A stretch of DNA of 64,000 bases from Plazaster borealis (lineage: Eukaryota; Echinodermata; Asteroidea; Forcipulatida; Labidiasteridae): the NCBI GenBank assembly GCA_021014325.1, contig CM037472.1, positions 36,604,234 through 36,668,233 on the forward strand, given 5' to 3'. The notes under the pieces were generated by a model. It was not told the DNA's origin. It searched no databases and saw nothing but the letters and a program-made list of their open reading frames with translations. The position numbers were made by a program, and so were the translations under genes. How positions within the stretch are numbered: the first letter of the stretch is position 1; every line of letters starts with the position of its first letter. Shown piece by piece: positions 21,342 through 31,643 of the stretch.

Positions 21342-24300
21342 CTAATGGGTAAGATATGACAAAAAAACAAAAAAACAAAGGGGTTACAAAAGACATTGGA
21401 GATATTAAAAACAGGAAGCTCTGTACTTGCTCTTAAAGCTATGGTCAGACTTTGGTAATTATCCCCCAAAGAAAAAATGTGTAATTTTTATTTGAAAGTT
21501 TAAAAAGATGGTAATGGTGGTAAGCATCCTGCAAAATCATTTCGTCTGAAATGCCCCCGTTGATTAGAAATCAATAGAAATTTGAATCTCCAAAACTCAC
21601 CCCAAGGAGGGTTTTGGAGATTCAAATTTCCATTGTGTTCGTTTTTGAAATCCATTTTTGTCGTTTTTATCAGAAATTTTCACATGTGACTCATATTGTA
21701 TATAGGCAAAATTATGAAGAAAAATACAATAACAGTCACATGTGAAAGTTTCAGCTGAATACTGCAAACAACTTTCCTGGAATTTTAACAAGAACGTTGA
21801 ATCCATCCATGTTTGCACAACGCGGAATGCACCTCCAAACAATGCGCGTCTACCATTTCCGCCTTTTCGGGAGTCAATTCCTTTGTGCACATTTTGACTC
21901 CCAGATTGACTCCCAAACTAGAAAACAGGATGGGCACGTGTAGGTGTGTTGTGCGTTGTGCTATGGCCCTACATTACATTTAAATCTGAGGGCTGTCTTA
22001 CCTGCATGGCTCCGATAATGTGCTCGGAGTGTCCCTGCAGCCGTTACTTTCTTACCACAGATCTCACATGAGAATGGTCCTTTCCTGTTCCTGGCCTTCT
22101 TGCCTAGTACACTCAGTAATTCTAAGGCTTTCTTCTGTAAAATGTAATAAGGCACGACAACAGACAGTTGAACAACAGAGTACAGAAAAAGGAGTTCATC
22201 TATCAAAACTAACTTTGAGAGAAAGAAATGATTGTATAATAAACCTTGTGCATATGACGTCATTTGAGTAGAGCGCCCTCGCCTAGAGTTCAAAAGGACG
22301 TTGTTCATTGGCCAATCCTGTGCGCCGCGCATACAAATCTGTGAATTTTTCATTGTTTCATCATCGGTTTACCTCTAAGATGGCGGCTGTATGACGTCAA
22401 AGCATCAGGTCTATACTGGAAAAAGTATGGACAGAATAATATTAGTTTTTCAGAAGAACACTTCTATCAGCATATCTCTGCACTTACCTTGTTTCTTTTC
22501 TCTTCTTCTGTGGTTGGCTTAGGGTCGACTTTCTTGATCTTAGTCTTCACCTTTGTGGTCTGAGTTCTAGCCTTGCGAGGCTTCTTGGCCTTTGGAGTTA
22601 AGCCCCGTGGATGCCGAGGGTGTAAGTACGACAGCTCGTCTGTTGATAACTCTGGCTCTGATACAGGCTGACCGGTGGCGTCGGTATGAGGAATGTCCAC
22701 TCTGTCCCTGTCTTCAAGAGTCTCGTACAAGTTAAATGCATAGTTGTGATCGGAATACGGCGGCTCTATGGCCACGATGCTCTTGAAGGATACATATTTG
22801 GTGTCACTCTTCTCAAATGTCTTTTGGCACTTGCCAACCTCTCGCGGTAGATCGTACTTCTTAGTGTACTTTTTCCGTTTGGTCCGGATCTCGATATCAC
22901 ATTCCACAGTCTGAGATTCTGGCGCCAGAACGTTCGTCTCCACAACTGATTCCATGAACTGCGTGGTATTGCACAGCACCTTGCGGTGGCTGTATTTCTC
23001 ATCCTTGTCTTCCTCTTTCAGGAAATTCTCCACCAGCCTGTCCTCATCGGTATTGTCATCTTTGTTCTCATCATTAAAATTGTCATCATCATCATCTTCC
23101 TCATCCTCATCCTCATCACTATCAAGAAACTCCTGAAAGCTATCGACTCCTGTCAAGTCCTTCTCTTGCTTCACAGGTGACTTCCCAGCTCCCCGAGGAG
23201 TTTTGGCAAGCTTATTTGGTTTGGGCTCTTCGACCATGCTGGACAGTGTGACCAGGTGTCCCTTTGGAAGTAGCAGGACCTCGTTCACGCCGGTGGAGGA
23301 GCGAATGACTGTGTAACTGGACTCCTTGATGTCCATGGACTTGGGAAGGTTGACGGTGACATGTCTGGTACCTGATGGAATGGCGTATGTGACTGTGTCC
23401 TGCTCAGTAGCTTTGCTTGGTGAGGCGTCCTCTGCATCAGACGTGTCGCTCTCTGGATCTGCCTTGGTCTTTGAGTCCAAAGTAAAATCTTAACGATAAG
23501 AATAAAATTGTTACTTGATTTACTTTTCAAGACAGAGTGTGAGTACACAGTTTTGTGCCTGACCATGTCACATTCTTTTATACAAATCAACCTTGCTCAC
23601 AGAAACAGAGGCATGATACTTGGTCCTTGGAAAAAGTAGGAATATTTTATGGAGTACAAGGGCTGACCTAAATGTACACATGGTGTAGGCTTTAATGGAC
23701 ATTTTACGCTACTTAATCACACTTTGTCTGACTTTTCCAAGGGCAAAAAAAATCAGAAATCAGACCAAACTAGGAAGAATATCAAGCCTGGTTTTGGCAG
23801 AATTAATCAAAATATTTACTTGACTCTACTCTAACGCTCTACTCTAACCGATAAGCCACAACACAAAACAGCTGTTGGTTTCAGACTAAAACAAAAAACT
23901 TGCTACAAAGAAATTTATGTATTCAATTACAGTGTGTAAACACACTCACTTGTTCCAAAGTCACTATCAAACCTACAAAAGACAAGATAATGAAACAATA
24001 ACACAACACTCCTATCAATACTTACTCTGACTGTTCTGGGTGGTCATGGTCAACAGCTCCCCGATATGACGTAGTAGATGGCGCTTGATCTGGTTCTTGG
24101 TATCGACCAACAGACCGCAGAACTTTTCATTGCATATGCCTGGTAGCATTGTACAGCTGTAGGAATGCCGGATGGTGGTGGTGAATGCATCTTTGGGTAC
24201 CTTCATCGAGGAGTAGACGGAGAATTTACTGATGAGCTTCGCGATGGAGAGCTTACGCAGCATGTCCACATCCAGGACCATCTTCCGTCTCTTCTGCAGA

Positions 24301-26516
24301 GCCTTCTTCCCCAAGGTGAAACCCTTGTATTTGGTTGGTTGCTCTCGTTTGCGTCTTGCTGCTGAATCACCTGCCGGTTGATCTTTTTTGGTTCTCCCTC
24401 CCGTCTTTTTGGCAGGGGTGCTTGTCTTCACCTTGGTGGTTAGCAGAGCCTGGTCAGCATTTGAGACCTCGGCCAAGAGAGCCAGTCCACTGGATGGCTC
24501 CACATCAGAGACCTCAATTGACTCTGAAGAAGGCAAACTCTCGACCTCCTTATCAGCAGCTGAAGGTTCAGCTGATGATGGCGAACTCTTTCTCTGAAAA
24601 ATTTAGACAGCAACATTTTGGAGAGAAATTATTATTATTATTATTGTTATTAATACTACAACTTTGCAGAAAATGTGTTGGTTTTCAGATTGCGTAGGTG
24701 TGTTTTAAAACTTCACTTGAAAAATCTTGCATGAGATGACCAAACCTTTTTAGTTTTTGTAGGGTAGAAGAATTGTTTCTTTTTCCTTTTTCTTGTGCTT
24801 CGTCTCAGAGGTTCTATCGGCTCAGGGATCTGTTCAGTTCTGCTTCTAGTGGATGTCGCTCTTTTCCTCAGTCTCTTTGTGGCAGATTGTCTTGTCCCTG
24901 AATTTCCAGCTACAAAGAAACAAAATGTAAATGAAATAAATATCTTTTAGAGCAAGGATTAGAATTACAAATTTTTTAAGGCAGGCCTGGAATTTTATCT
25001 TTGAGAGGGCAAGGCAATTTTCATTTTGCAAAGGGCACTTTCATTGGAAAATCTTAAAGTCTATGGGAAACTTTTGAAAGGGCACTAAGGCCAAGACCAG
25101 TGGGAACAGAGGCCATGGCCTCCGTGTAATTCCAGGCCTGTAAAGGTATGAAGGTAAGCATTTATTTTGTGCAAACTGTTGTTTTATATGTTTTCAAATG
25201 CTTATTTTGCAGTTTTTAGTAGTTAAAGTTACAAAAACATTGCACAGTCATGGGTAATTAAAAACACAATGTTCCCCAGCAACAATTCAAATTGTATCTT
25301 GTTGTTCATGAAGTGAGTGCACAAGTTCAGCATTTGTTAAATGTTCTATTGCTGGAAACAGGTCAACTGGTATGCACGCCAACTCGCGCACCAATTGATG
25401 TTGGTGGGTGTACGAGTTGGTGGACAGGTCAGGAATTTCATCTTTGAGAAGGCAAGGCCCGTTTCATTTTGCGAAGAGCACTTCCATTGGAAAAACTTAA
25501 AGTCTAAGGGAAACTTCTGAAGGGGCACCAAGGCCAAGACCCAGGGGCAACAGAGGTCAAGGGCTCCCTGTAATTATAGGCTTGGGTGGATACGTACAAG
25601 TTGGTGTGCATACAATCCGAATTGACCAGCATTCAAATGCATTATCCACTGGCACTGGAATTCCTCTGTGTATAGATGGATTACACATGACGTCATTGAC
25701 CATCATCTTTGATGAGAAACAGCGGAAACATGCATTCGTGTACGTGCTGTGACAACTCTCAGCCAATGACAGCCTTTCACACGTTTCATCAACGATGGCG
25801 GCTAATATTGCATCCAAGGGGTTTATGAAATTAATGCAGAGGAAGGTAAACACTACATTTTAATGAAAGACAACAGTGTTTTTTATAGTGTATTTACTCA
25901 ACCTGACAACATAGTCACATTCCTTATTTACTACTTATAAAATAGATTGGAGAAAATCAAGTCTTACTTTCATTCTTGAGCTATCCTAAAATAAAATTTC
26001 TTCCACTAACATTGTAACAAAACATGATCGGCAGTCATGCCAAAATGGGACAGCACAGTTGGGACAGCACAGTAAACGCCACAGTAAACAACTAAAGTCG
26101 GATCCAACACACACGTCTGCACCACCGTCTGTCTGAACATCGTCAACTTTGTACAGCTTTAAATTTAATTTTTGACGCATTATGTCGACGTGGTGTTTAC
26201 ACCAATCAATTAACTTAAGCAAGTAGCATACTGATACAATAGATGTCAACACAGGTAAACATGAAGTAAAGATGCAAAATTGGTCACTTTGATGTTTTTC
26301 TTTTTCTTTCGTTGTCGTTGGTCAAAAGACAAAATGGGGTAAAGATTGGTTAAGTATTTTGACAACAATATTTACGTTACAGGTCAATTTATACTAAGAT
26401 ATATTAATATTAGGCACTCTAAAACTTGTAAACTATTCATAATATAACAAACCTTCATTCTCACTGATAAAAGCAGATTTTACGGGCTTATTTTGCTTTC
26501 TTCGAGTAGAAGACAT
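21040..26516 (-). CDS. C2H2 zinc-finger protein, complete six-exon gene (743 aa)
   Basis: Likely a nuclear DNA-binding or chromatin protein. The coding exons on the - strand are 26453-26516, 24746-24909, 24026-24593, 22488-23488, 22002-22134 and 21040-21341. All introns have GT..AG borders, and the exons sum to 2232 nt with every phase matching. Residues 1-120 are basic (RRSTRKRKKK at about 55-65), and a second basic stretch lies near 155-182. A CX4CX12HX3H finger-like motif is at 230-252 (CNEKFC ... HLLRH). An acidic tract of Asp and Glu spans about 388-416. Four classical C2H2 fingers lie at 622-642, 650-670, 678-698 and 706-727, the last with HX4H. The HAGIKPFEC and HTGEEPFGC linkers are typical of C2H2 arrays. 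The start ATG lies in CACCATGT, a good Kozak context. I do not recognise a vertebrate orthologue, so target and partners are unknown. Confidence 0.93.
21480..21960. repeat. repeat-derived sequence in the last intron of the zinc-finger gene
   Basis: The part 21500-21590 (ATGGTAATGGTGGTAAGCAT, TCGTCTGAAATGCCCCCGTT) recurs in inverse at about 43340-43420. The part 21800-21900 (GCGCGTCTACCATTTCCGCC-type) recurs at 36870-36960. Both are shared with distant sites, so this intron has been invaded by dispersed elements. Confidence 0.6.
22002..22134 (-). CDS. zinc-finger gene, coding exon 5 (finger 1)
   Basis: This 133-nt exon covers residues 600-643 with acceptor TCTTACAG-like (TTTTACAG) and donor CATGCAG|GTAAGA. 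It encodes CEICGKKVTAAGTLRAHYRSH, a complete CX2CX12HX3H finger at 622-642. The split Gly codon joins the IKPFEC linker. Confidence 0.92.
22488..23488 (-). CDS. zinc-finger gene, coding exon 4 (long acidic exon)
   Basis: This 1001-nt exon covers residues 266-599. Its acceptor is TTCTTATCGTTAAG and its donor AACAAG|GTAAGT. It accepts one base from exon 3 directly. It contains a Pro/Lys segment (TPRGAGKSPVKQEKD), an acidic run at about 388-416, and C-terminal basic patches (KKPRKARTQTTKVKTK). It has no zinc finger of its own. Confidence 0.92.
23950..23972 (-). other. candidate 23-nt microexon in intron 3 of the zinc-finger gene
   Basis: On the - strand the acceptor is TTGTCTTTTGTAG and the donor GGAACAA|GTGAGT, both close to consensus. 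Inclusion would join in phase from exon 3 (adding SLIVTLEQ) but would put exon 4 in another frame, stopping at about 23285 before all four C-terminal fingers. A donor four bases downstream (GTGTGT) would keep the frame but is weaker. Confidence 0.35.
24026..24593 (-). CDS. zinc-finger gene, coding exon 3
   Basis: This 568-nt exon covers residues 77-265. A Ser/Glu-rich start is followed by a basic linker (TPAKKTGGRTKKD, then ARRKREQPTKYKG) and the atypical finger CNEKFC...RHLLRH at 230-252. The donor is TCAGA|GTAAGT, leaving one base. Translation past the donor stops after three codons, which supports this border. Confidence 0.92.
24746..24909 (-). CDS. zinc-finger gene, coding exon 2
   Basis: This 164-nt exon has acceptor TTTCTTTGTAG and donor AAAAAG|GTTTGG. 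It encodes a Lys/Arg-rich segment, residues 22-76, including RRSTRKRKKK, which looks like a nuclear localisation signal. Confidence 0.88.
24982..25142 (+). mobile_element. family F element, copy 2
   Basis: It begins CAGGCCTGGAATTTTATCTT and ends TAATTCCAGGCCTG, so the termini are inverted (CAGGCCTGGAATT). It includes GGGCACTAAGGCCAAGACCA. It lies in intron 1 of the zinc-finger gene. Confidence 0.8.
25426..25584 (+). mobile_element. family F element, copy 3
   Basis: It has the same order as copy 2: TCAGGAATTTCATCTTTGAG, GGCACCAAGGCCAAGACC, and TAATTATAGGCTTG at the end. It also lies in intron 1. Confidence 0.75.
25688..25767 (+). promoter_or_regulatory. possible promoter with CRE and CCAAT motifs
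   Basis: TGACGTCA at 25688-25695 is a perfect CRE core. AGCCAATGAC around 25763 contains a CCAAT box. Both lie within 110 bp upstream of an ATGGCGG start in a good context. This is motif evidence only; transcription from here is inferred. Confidence 0.35.
25795..25845 (+). CDS. possible first coding exon of an unidentified + strand gene
   Basis: ATGGCGGCTAATATTGCATC opens a 17-codon exon (MAANIASKGFMKLMQRK) ending AGGAAG|GTAAAC, phase 0. The N-terminus is short, basic and amphipathic, like a mitochondrial targeting start, which is inference from composition only. It lies inside intron 1 of the zinc-finger gene on the other strand, 670 bp before that gene's start codon. No second exon was found downstream. 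Confidence 0.3.
26453..26516 (-). CDS. zinc-finger gene, coding exon 1
   Basis: It encodes 21 residues (MSSTRRKQNKPVKSAF then ISENE) and ends in phase 1 with donor GAATGAAG|GTTTGT. The joint codon GCT is Ala22. Confidence 0.85.
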
Positions 26517-28186
26517 GGTGCAAAAAATGCGTCTGCTTCCGAAAACATCTATGGCGTCGTCTGCTGCGTGATGATCGTCATTTTTACCCAATAACTCAGT
26601 GTACCCTTATCCAAAACGCTACTAATTAATTACAGCAAAAATATCTTTTAGCCTACTGTGAATAGATTCGTAATAAGTATATTAGAAATAAGTAAAAATA
26701 AATATTTTTGTATGAACATTTGTGTATAATTTGCTTAATAATCAAATCTGACTGATTTATTTTTGTGTTGCTTGCGACTGAGGTAAATGGTGTAATGTCT
26801 CGGGTTTTTGCGTGAAAAGACGAGATTATGATGCGTGAAAGGTTTGGTCATTCACCATCAAAATATCACACAGTACAGCCAGTGTGGTGAAGTAAATAAA
26901 GTCCAATGCTGAATTTCAACGATTTTGTTGCCGTTTAGAAATCTATATGTAAGTAAAAAACGAATTTCCAAAACGTTCAGAACAAAGTATTCAAGTTTTC
27001 AATTATAATTATTATTATCATAAAGTTATTCATGATTTTACTTGATGTTTCTACGGCTGATGTTTTTAGACGTGTGTAGATTCTGTTCATTGACTTTCTG
27101 TTGTGTTGATATTCCACTATGACTGTCATTTACAAGTGTGTATTACCAGTATCGTGATAAAATAGTCAGTTTTTATGTGGAGGTTTTTTTGTTAATTGGC
27201 TAAATCTTGCTAGAGTCTCCCTTCTCTGTTTTTTATTATGTTAACGTTGCTCTAGATTATGACTGGTTTTTTATGAGAAACTTTTAATTGGTTTAATAAA
27301 AAGAAAAACAAATTGACCAAAAAAAAGTAAATAGCCTAGGCTAATTCTTTAATTGAATAAATAACGTTAAAGAATAATTACTCTAATAATATAATTCTCA
27401 AGAGCGACAAAGACTGAGGAAAAGAAAACCAATAGAAAAACATTCAGACATTCTGTAATGATTAGGGTCCAGTGAAACCAAGTTCAGTGAAAATGAGCAT
27501 ACAAATGGAATGAATGGAAACCAAATGGACAAAGGCTGCTGGGCTATCGCAACTACAGGACTAGCAAAGTAGCAGCATGCTTACTTGTCAAACACCAAAC
27601 TTTACATAAGTAAAACAAATAAAACATAATGTATAGCACCTTGCACAATTGTCCACTTACTCCTAGAACTATGAGGTTCGTTTCGCTATCGTCTCCACGA
27701 ACCTCATAGGTGATAATGCACACAACACAAACGATTCGTTTTGCCATTTCGATTTGCATTCAAATCTCTCTTTTTTAAAATCAAATCTCGCCAAAATTAG
27801 GCTCTATGTGTTCTTTGAACTCTCATTGAGCTTGAGGATGGTCCAGAAAATCCACTCCGCAAACTCAAAATTGTAAAAAAATTATAAATTCTAACCATAA
27901 AATTCAGATCCCATCCACACCGTTTGACTGTTACAACAATTAGAGCGGCGATGTGTTAAAATTACTGTTTTGTTTGCAAGAAAATAATGAAATTTATGAA
28001 ACAATTTGGTATTCATTACCATAGGTACTAATATTTCTATTACGTATACAGGAAATTAATCAACTGTTCCACATGATCAATTTAAATAAACTCCGGTAAA
28101 TTGTAATCCTTTGAAGGCCAATCCAACCTTACAAAAGATTATTCAATTTGACTCTGAGAATGTACGCATTGCACTAGGTATACAGG
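26517..28186. other. upstream region of the zinc-finger gene, AT-rich
   Basis: The first few hundred bases above 26516 should hold the 5' untranslated region and promoter of the zinc-finger gene; I saw no TATA box. The rest is AT-rich with no gene-like frame. It contains a perfect small hairpin at 27669-27709. Confidence 0.45.
27669..27709. repeat. perfect 13-bp-stem hairpin
   Basis: CTATGAGGTTCGT and its exact inverse ACGAACCTCATAG flank a 15-bp loop (TTCGCTATCGTCTCC). There is no T run after it that would suggest a terminator. Confidence 0.85.
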
Positions 28187-28548
28187 GCTTAAATTTTACT
28201 ATGGACGGTATGCCTGTGGCCAGTGATTTTAGCCTCGGGCCGGTAAACTCCTGACCGGACAAGTCGGGTAGGCTTTTTTTTTTCAAATGAATATCAACAC
28301 TTAACTGTGTAATATCATTTAAAAAATAACAATGTTCAAATGTTCACTTTGAGTCTGATAAATATCTTCCGATTCTGTTGAGTATCAAAGTATACTTACC
28401 TATAATCCAAAAGAGATAATCTTCTCTTAGTGCTTGTTCGAAAAACAATGTTTAAATGATGAAAGGTGTAGAAAGTTCTTTCTCATGTAGATTCTGGTCT
28501 TGTAAGATACATTTTGGTCCAGTAAACAATGTCCCAAATTCGAGCCCT
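28187..28548 (+). mobile_element. family C element, copy 2
   Basis: The left end is ACAGGGCTTAAATTTTACTA and the right end CAAATTCGAGCCCTGG. The interior has GACCGGACAAGTCGGGTAGG and GTTCACTTTGAGTCTGATAA. Confidence 0.75.
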
Positions 28549-28772
28549 GGTGATAACCGTAGAATTTGAAACTAGAGATGTCCACATTGCCGTAAATTGA
28601 AAAACAGGTCGTCAGAATTACTCACTTACACAGTACTTTTACTTTATCAGTGAAAGATAAAGTACTAGGACGTAGAATACATCCAGCGTTCTCCCTTAAC
28701 AGTGGTCCATTGGTTAAAACACCACAGGACCAGTCAGAATTATGTCTACCTAGTCCGCCTGGCTAGTTCATT
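28549..28772. other. repeat-like spacer
   Basis: Around 28690 the text resembles family C internal sequence (GGACCAGTCAGAATTATGTC). The SINE at 28773 may therefore have inserted into another family C relative that continues at about 29130-29285. Confidence 0.35.
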
Positions 28773-29128
28773 ACTTAGGATGGCTTGGGTGGCTAGTGCG
28801 TAAAGCGCTCGCCTCTCACCAATGTGGCCCTGGTTCAATACCCGCCTAAGGCCATATGAGAGTGGGGTTGTGTGTTGGTTCTCTCCTAAATGTATGCCAC
28901 GAGGGTTCTTCTCCGGGCCCTCTGGTTCTCCTCCTTCAGGAAAAATTAAACACTTTCGATCTCTGGCTTTGCTCCGTGGTCATATATGGGTTGATGTGGA
29001 AGGCTGCCAGAGGCACCCTTAAATGCCTGCAGCCCGAACACGTTGTCCTTTGCAATTCAGCTTCCCAGCTGCAAGTAAAGTTGACTAGCCTCCCAAATTA
29101 TTATTACTAATTATTATTATTACTTGCC
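28773..29128 (+). mobile_element. tRNA-derived SINE of a second type
   Basis: The head is GGCTTGGGTGGCTAGTGCGT (A-box-like) with CTGGTTCAATACCCGC (B-box-like). The body includes GGGTTCTTCTCCGGGCCCTC and GAGGCACCCTTAAATGCCTG. It ends in an ATTATTATT-type tail after CTCCCAAATT. The two short frames across it are shadows. Confidence 0.75.
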
Positions 29129-29437
29129 ACTGCAACATGTAGACCAATGACTGTTCATATTGCTTCAAATTACATAGTGCCATCCTAGTGACATTGTTGA
29201 AAGGAAACCCCAAAATGTGGACCGGTGAAGAAGCTTGTGGACCATTTAAATGACAAGCTAACTGGTCCTGCTGGCTAGTTACTAAAAAAGTATGGGCAAA
29301 CCATGTGCGTCCCAATTTAAACAATAGGGTATCCATATGGTGTTTTATGGCTAACACCACAGACACATTCTTTATAAATGCAGACTCCACAATTACATGT
29401 ATGTTTACTTACAGATTAGAATTGAGTCACATAAGGA

Positions 29438-29855
29438 TCAGGGTTCAAATTTTACTCTGGACCGCAGTGATTTTAGTGTTGGGCCAGTAAACTTGTGACT
29501 TGACAAGTCCAGCGGGCTTGTGTTTTTCAATTGAGTAACAATATTTCACTGTGTAATAATACAAACAAATCATGTTCAAGTGTTGACTTTCAGTTTGAGT
29601 CCCATAAATGTCTTTCATTTCTGTTAGAGTAATGAAGTATACTTAATAATACCAATAAAGACAAAATGAGATAAAACTTCCCAAACATGCCTTAGTGCTT
29701 GTTCAAATAAAAACAGTTGAACATGTTAAATCACGTGGTTAAATGCAACAGTGTCCAGGTGTCAGGAAGTTTTCTCTCATTTTCTTTCTGGTCTTGTAAG
29801 AAAATTTCTGGTCCAGTAAACATGTTATGGATTTTCCCAACAAATTTGAGCCCTG
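29438..29855 (+). mobile_element. family C element, copy 3
   Basis: It runs from CAGGGTTCAAATTTTACTCT to CAAATTTGAGCCCTGATC. The interior includes GACTTGACAAGTCCAGCGGG and AATTTCTGGTCCAGTAAACA, the segment where copy 5 is interrupted. Confidence 0.75.
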
Positions 29856-30558
29856 ATCCAGGATGGTGCGAGCTTTATCTATTTTCAAATCTTCTAAAAC
29901 GTAATAGATTTGAATAAACATAACAAATGAAATTGATTGTTGATCTTGACATTCATTAGTATCAGTACTAATTAACTTATACGAGAGATTAACTGTTGGG
30001 TCAATTTTATTTATTTTGTTGTAACCAGTGAAGTGTAAAATACCAATTTATAGGTTTAAATAAACTCCTGTTAGAGGTTCATGGAGTCTTATTTATTCAA
30101 AAATATTATTGGAATTTATGCAGTATTGCGGTTTTATTTTTGAGGAAGAATACAAAATTGTCACAAACTCTTGAGACTTGTCCATACCATAGCCTACAGT
30201 CTAATACTGGCAGAATCTCAAGGTAAAAGGATGTACCAAGGCAAGCCGACAAGGGTTCCCCACATGTCCCAATCATTGGAAAGAGGGTTAATTGCGCATC
30301 CTGATGATATCTCATGAGTCAGATTTTATAATTAAAATGTGATGATACATGTACCAGGGGCCTGAACTTGAGAGATTTCAACGCACTCAGTCAAGGTTAA
30401 CGTGAGCTATTGGACAGTGGATTGAAAATAGGATTGGGGGAAAAACAGGGGGGAAGAGTGGAAGTGTACCCGCTAACCCAACAAAGAATTGTATTTTTTT
30501 TTTGCCAGTTAAGGGTTTTAACGCCACATATGAATTTTGTTTGACTGTTTATAATGTT
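29856..30558. other. intergenic, nothing recognised
   Basis: AT-rich sequence without a recognisable gene or a repeat family that I could place. Confidence 0.4.
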
Positions 30559-30955
30559 TAAAGGGAGGGTAGGCCTATACCTCTGATAGTTACTCAAACA
30601 AATAATGACCATAAAAGCTCACTTGGTAAGAAGCACTGCAGCTGTTGATAATGTATTACATTTTGGGAACGATTCCCTTCTAAGGAATGTTGTTTTACAG
30701 AAAGGGATTCAAAAACATTTCAATCTGAGAAACGTTTCTGCATGAAATGTTTCTCAGACTGTGTTTTCGAATTACGGATTATTCTTCCTGCGTGGACACA
30801 ACCGCTCCAGATTTTTGGCGATATCTCAAAAACACTACCACCTTCTGAAATGAATTTTTCACAGGTTAGTTTCATTGTATGTATCTTCATTTATATAGGA
30901 TTAAAATCATCGACTGGTTCCAAAAACCAAAGGTATACTTTGCCTTTTAGCGCGT
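30559..30955 (+). mobile_element. family B element, copy 1
   Basis: It starts TAAAGGGAGGGTAGGCCTAT and includes CGTGGACACAACCGCTCCAG and GCGATATCTCAAAAACACTA. It ends CCAAAGGTATACTTTGCCTT. The ends are imperfectly inverted (AAAGG...TACC). The 109-codon frame crossing it is a shadow. Confidence 0.65.
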
Positions 30956-31114
30956 TTCACATGAAGATTCAAATGCACGTAGAGCGTTCCATGGTTAGAT
31001 TGGCAGAATGTTATCTTTATTACATGATCAAACAAATAAACGTCGCATCGGTCATTAATCTCCTAGCATGAATAATATTTGTTTATATATATTTTTAAAA
31101 ATCCACATTAAATG

Positions 31115-31190
31115 TTAGGAGGGTTTTTTTTGGCACTCCTCGTACAAGGTTAGGGGTGCGGAGGAGAGTAATTTCACTTCCTCTCCTTAA
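31115..31190. mobile_element. mini inverted-repeat element, left copy
   Basis: The ends are TTAGGAGGG and TCTCCTTAA, with CACTCCTCGTACAAGG and GGTGCGGAGGAG pairing inside. It lies directly against the left end of family B copy 2. Confidence 0.75.
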
Positions 31191-31568
31191 AAAGGCACTG
31201 AACACGTTTGGAAATTGTCATAGACCAGTGTTCTCACTTGGTGTATCCCAACAAATGCATAAAATAACAAGCCTGTCAAAATTTGGGCTCAATTGGTCAT
31301 CGAAGTTGCAAGAAAATGATGAAAGAAAAAACACCCTTGTTGTACAAATTTGTGTGCTTTCAGATAGGAATAAAAACTTCTTGCAATAAGTTTTTATTAT
31401 TTTAGTGAGAAATTACCTCTTTCTCAAAAACTATGTTACTTCAGAGGGAGTCGTTTCCTACAATGTTTTATACTATCAACAGCTTTCTGTTGCTTGTCAC
31501 CAAGTAAGTTTTTATGCTAATATTTGTTTTGAGTCATTACCAAACGTGTACGATACCTTTGAATGTTA
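31189..31568 (+). mobile_element. family B element, copy 2 (GGCACTGGACACGTTTGG type)
   Basis: The left end is AAAGGCACTGAACACGTTTG and the right end CCAAACGTGTACGATACCTT, which are inverted. The interior includes TTCTCACTTGGTGTATCCCA and CAATTGGTCATCGAAGTTGC, shared with 35510 and 43733. Confidence 0.85.
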
Positions 31569-31643
31569 AGGAGGTTTTTTGGGGGCACTCCTCGTACAAG
31601 GTTAAGGGGTGCGGAGGAGAGCAATTTCACTTGCTCTCCTTAA
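31566..31643. mobile_element. mini inverted-repeat element, right copy
   Basis: It is 78 bp, with ends TTAAGGAG and CTCCTTAA and CACTCCTCGTACAAGG inside. It is in direct orientation to the copy at 31115 and directly abuts family B copy 2 on the other side. Confidence 0.8.

Noticed and set aside
22954..23180. + strand Ser-rich and Ile-rich frames
   Set aside because: They are antisense to the acidic GAN-rich coding tract of the zinc-finger gene.
23285..23590. - strand frame overlapping the start of zinc-finger exon 4
   Set aside because: It is the wrong frame for the exon 3 to exon 4 join; it would be used only if the 23-nt microexon were included.
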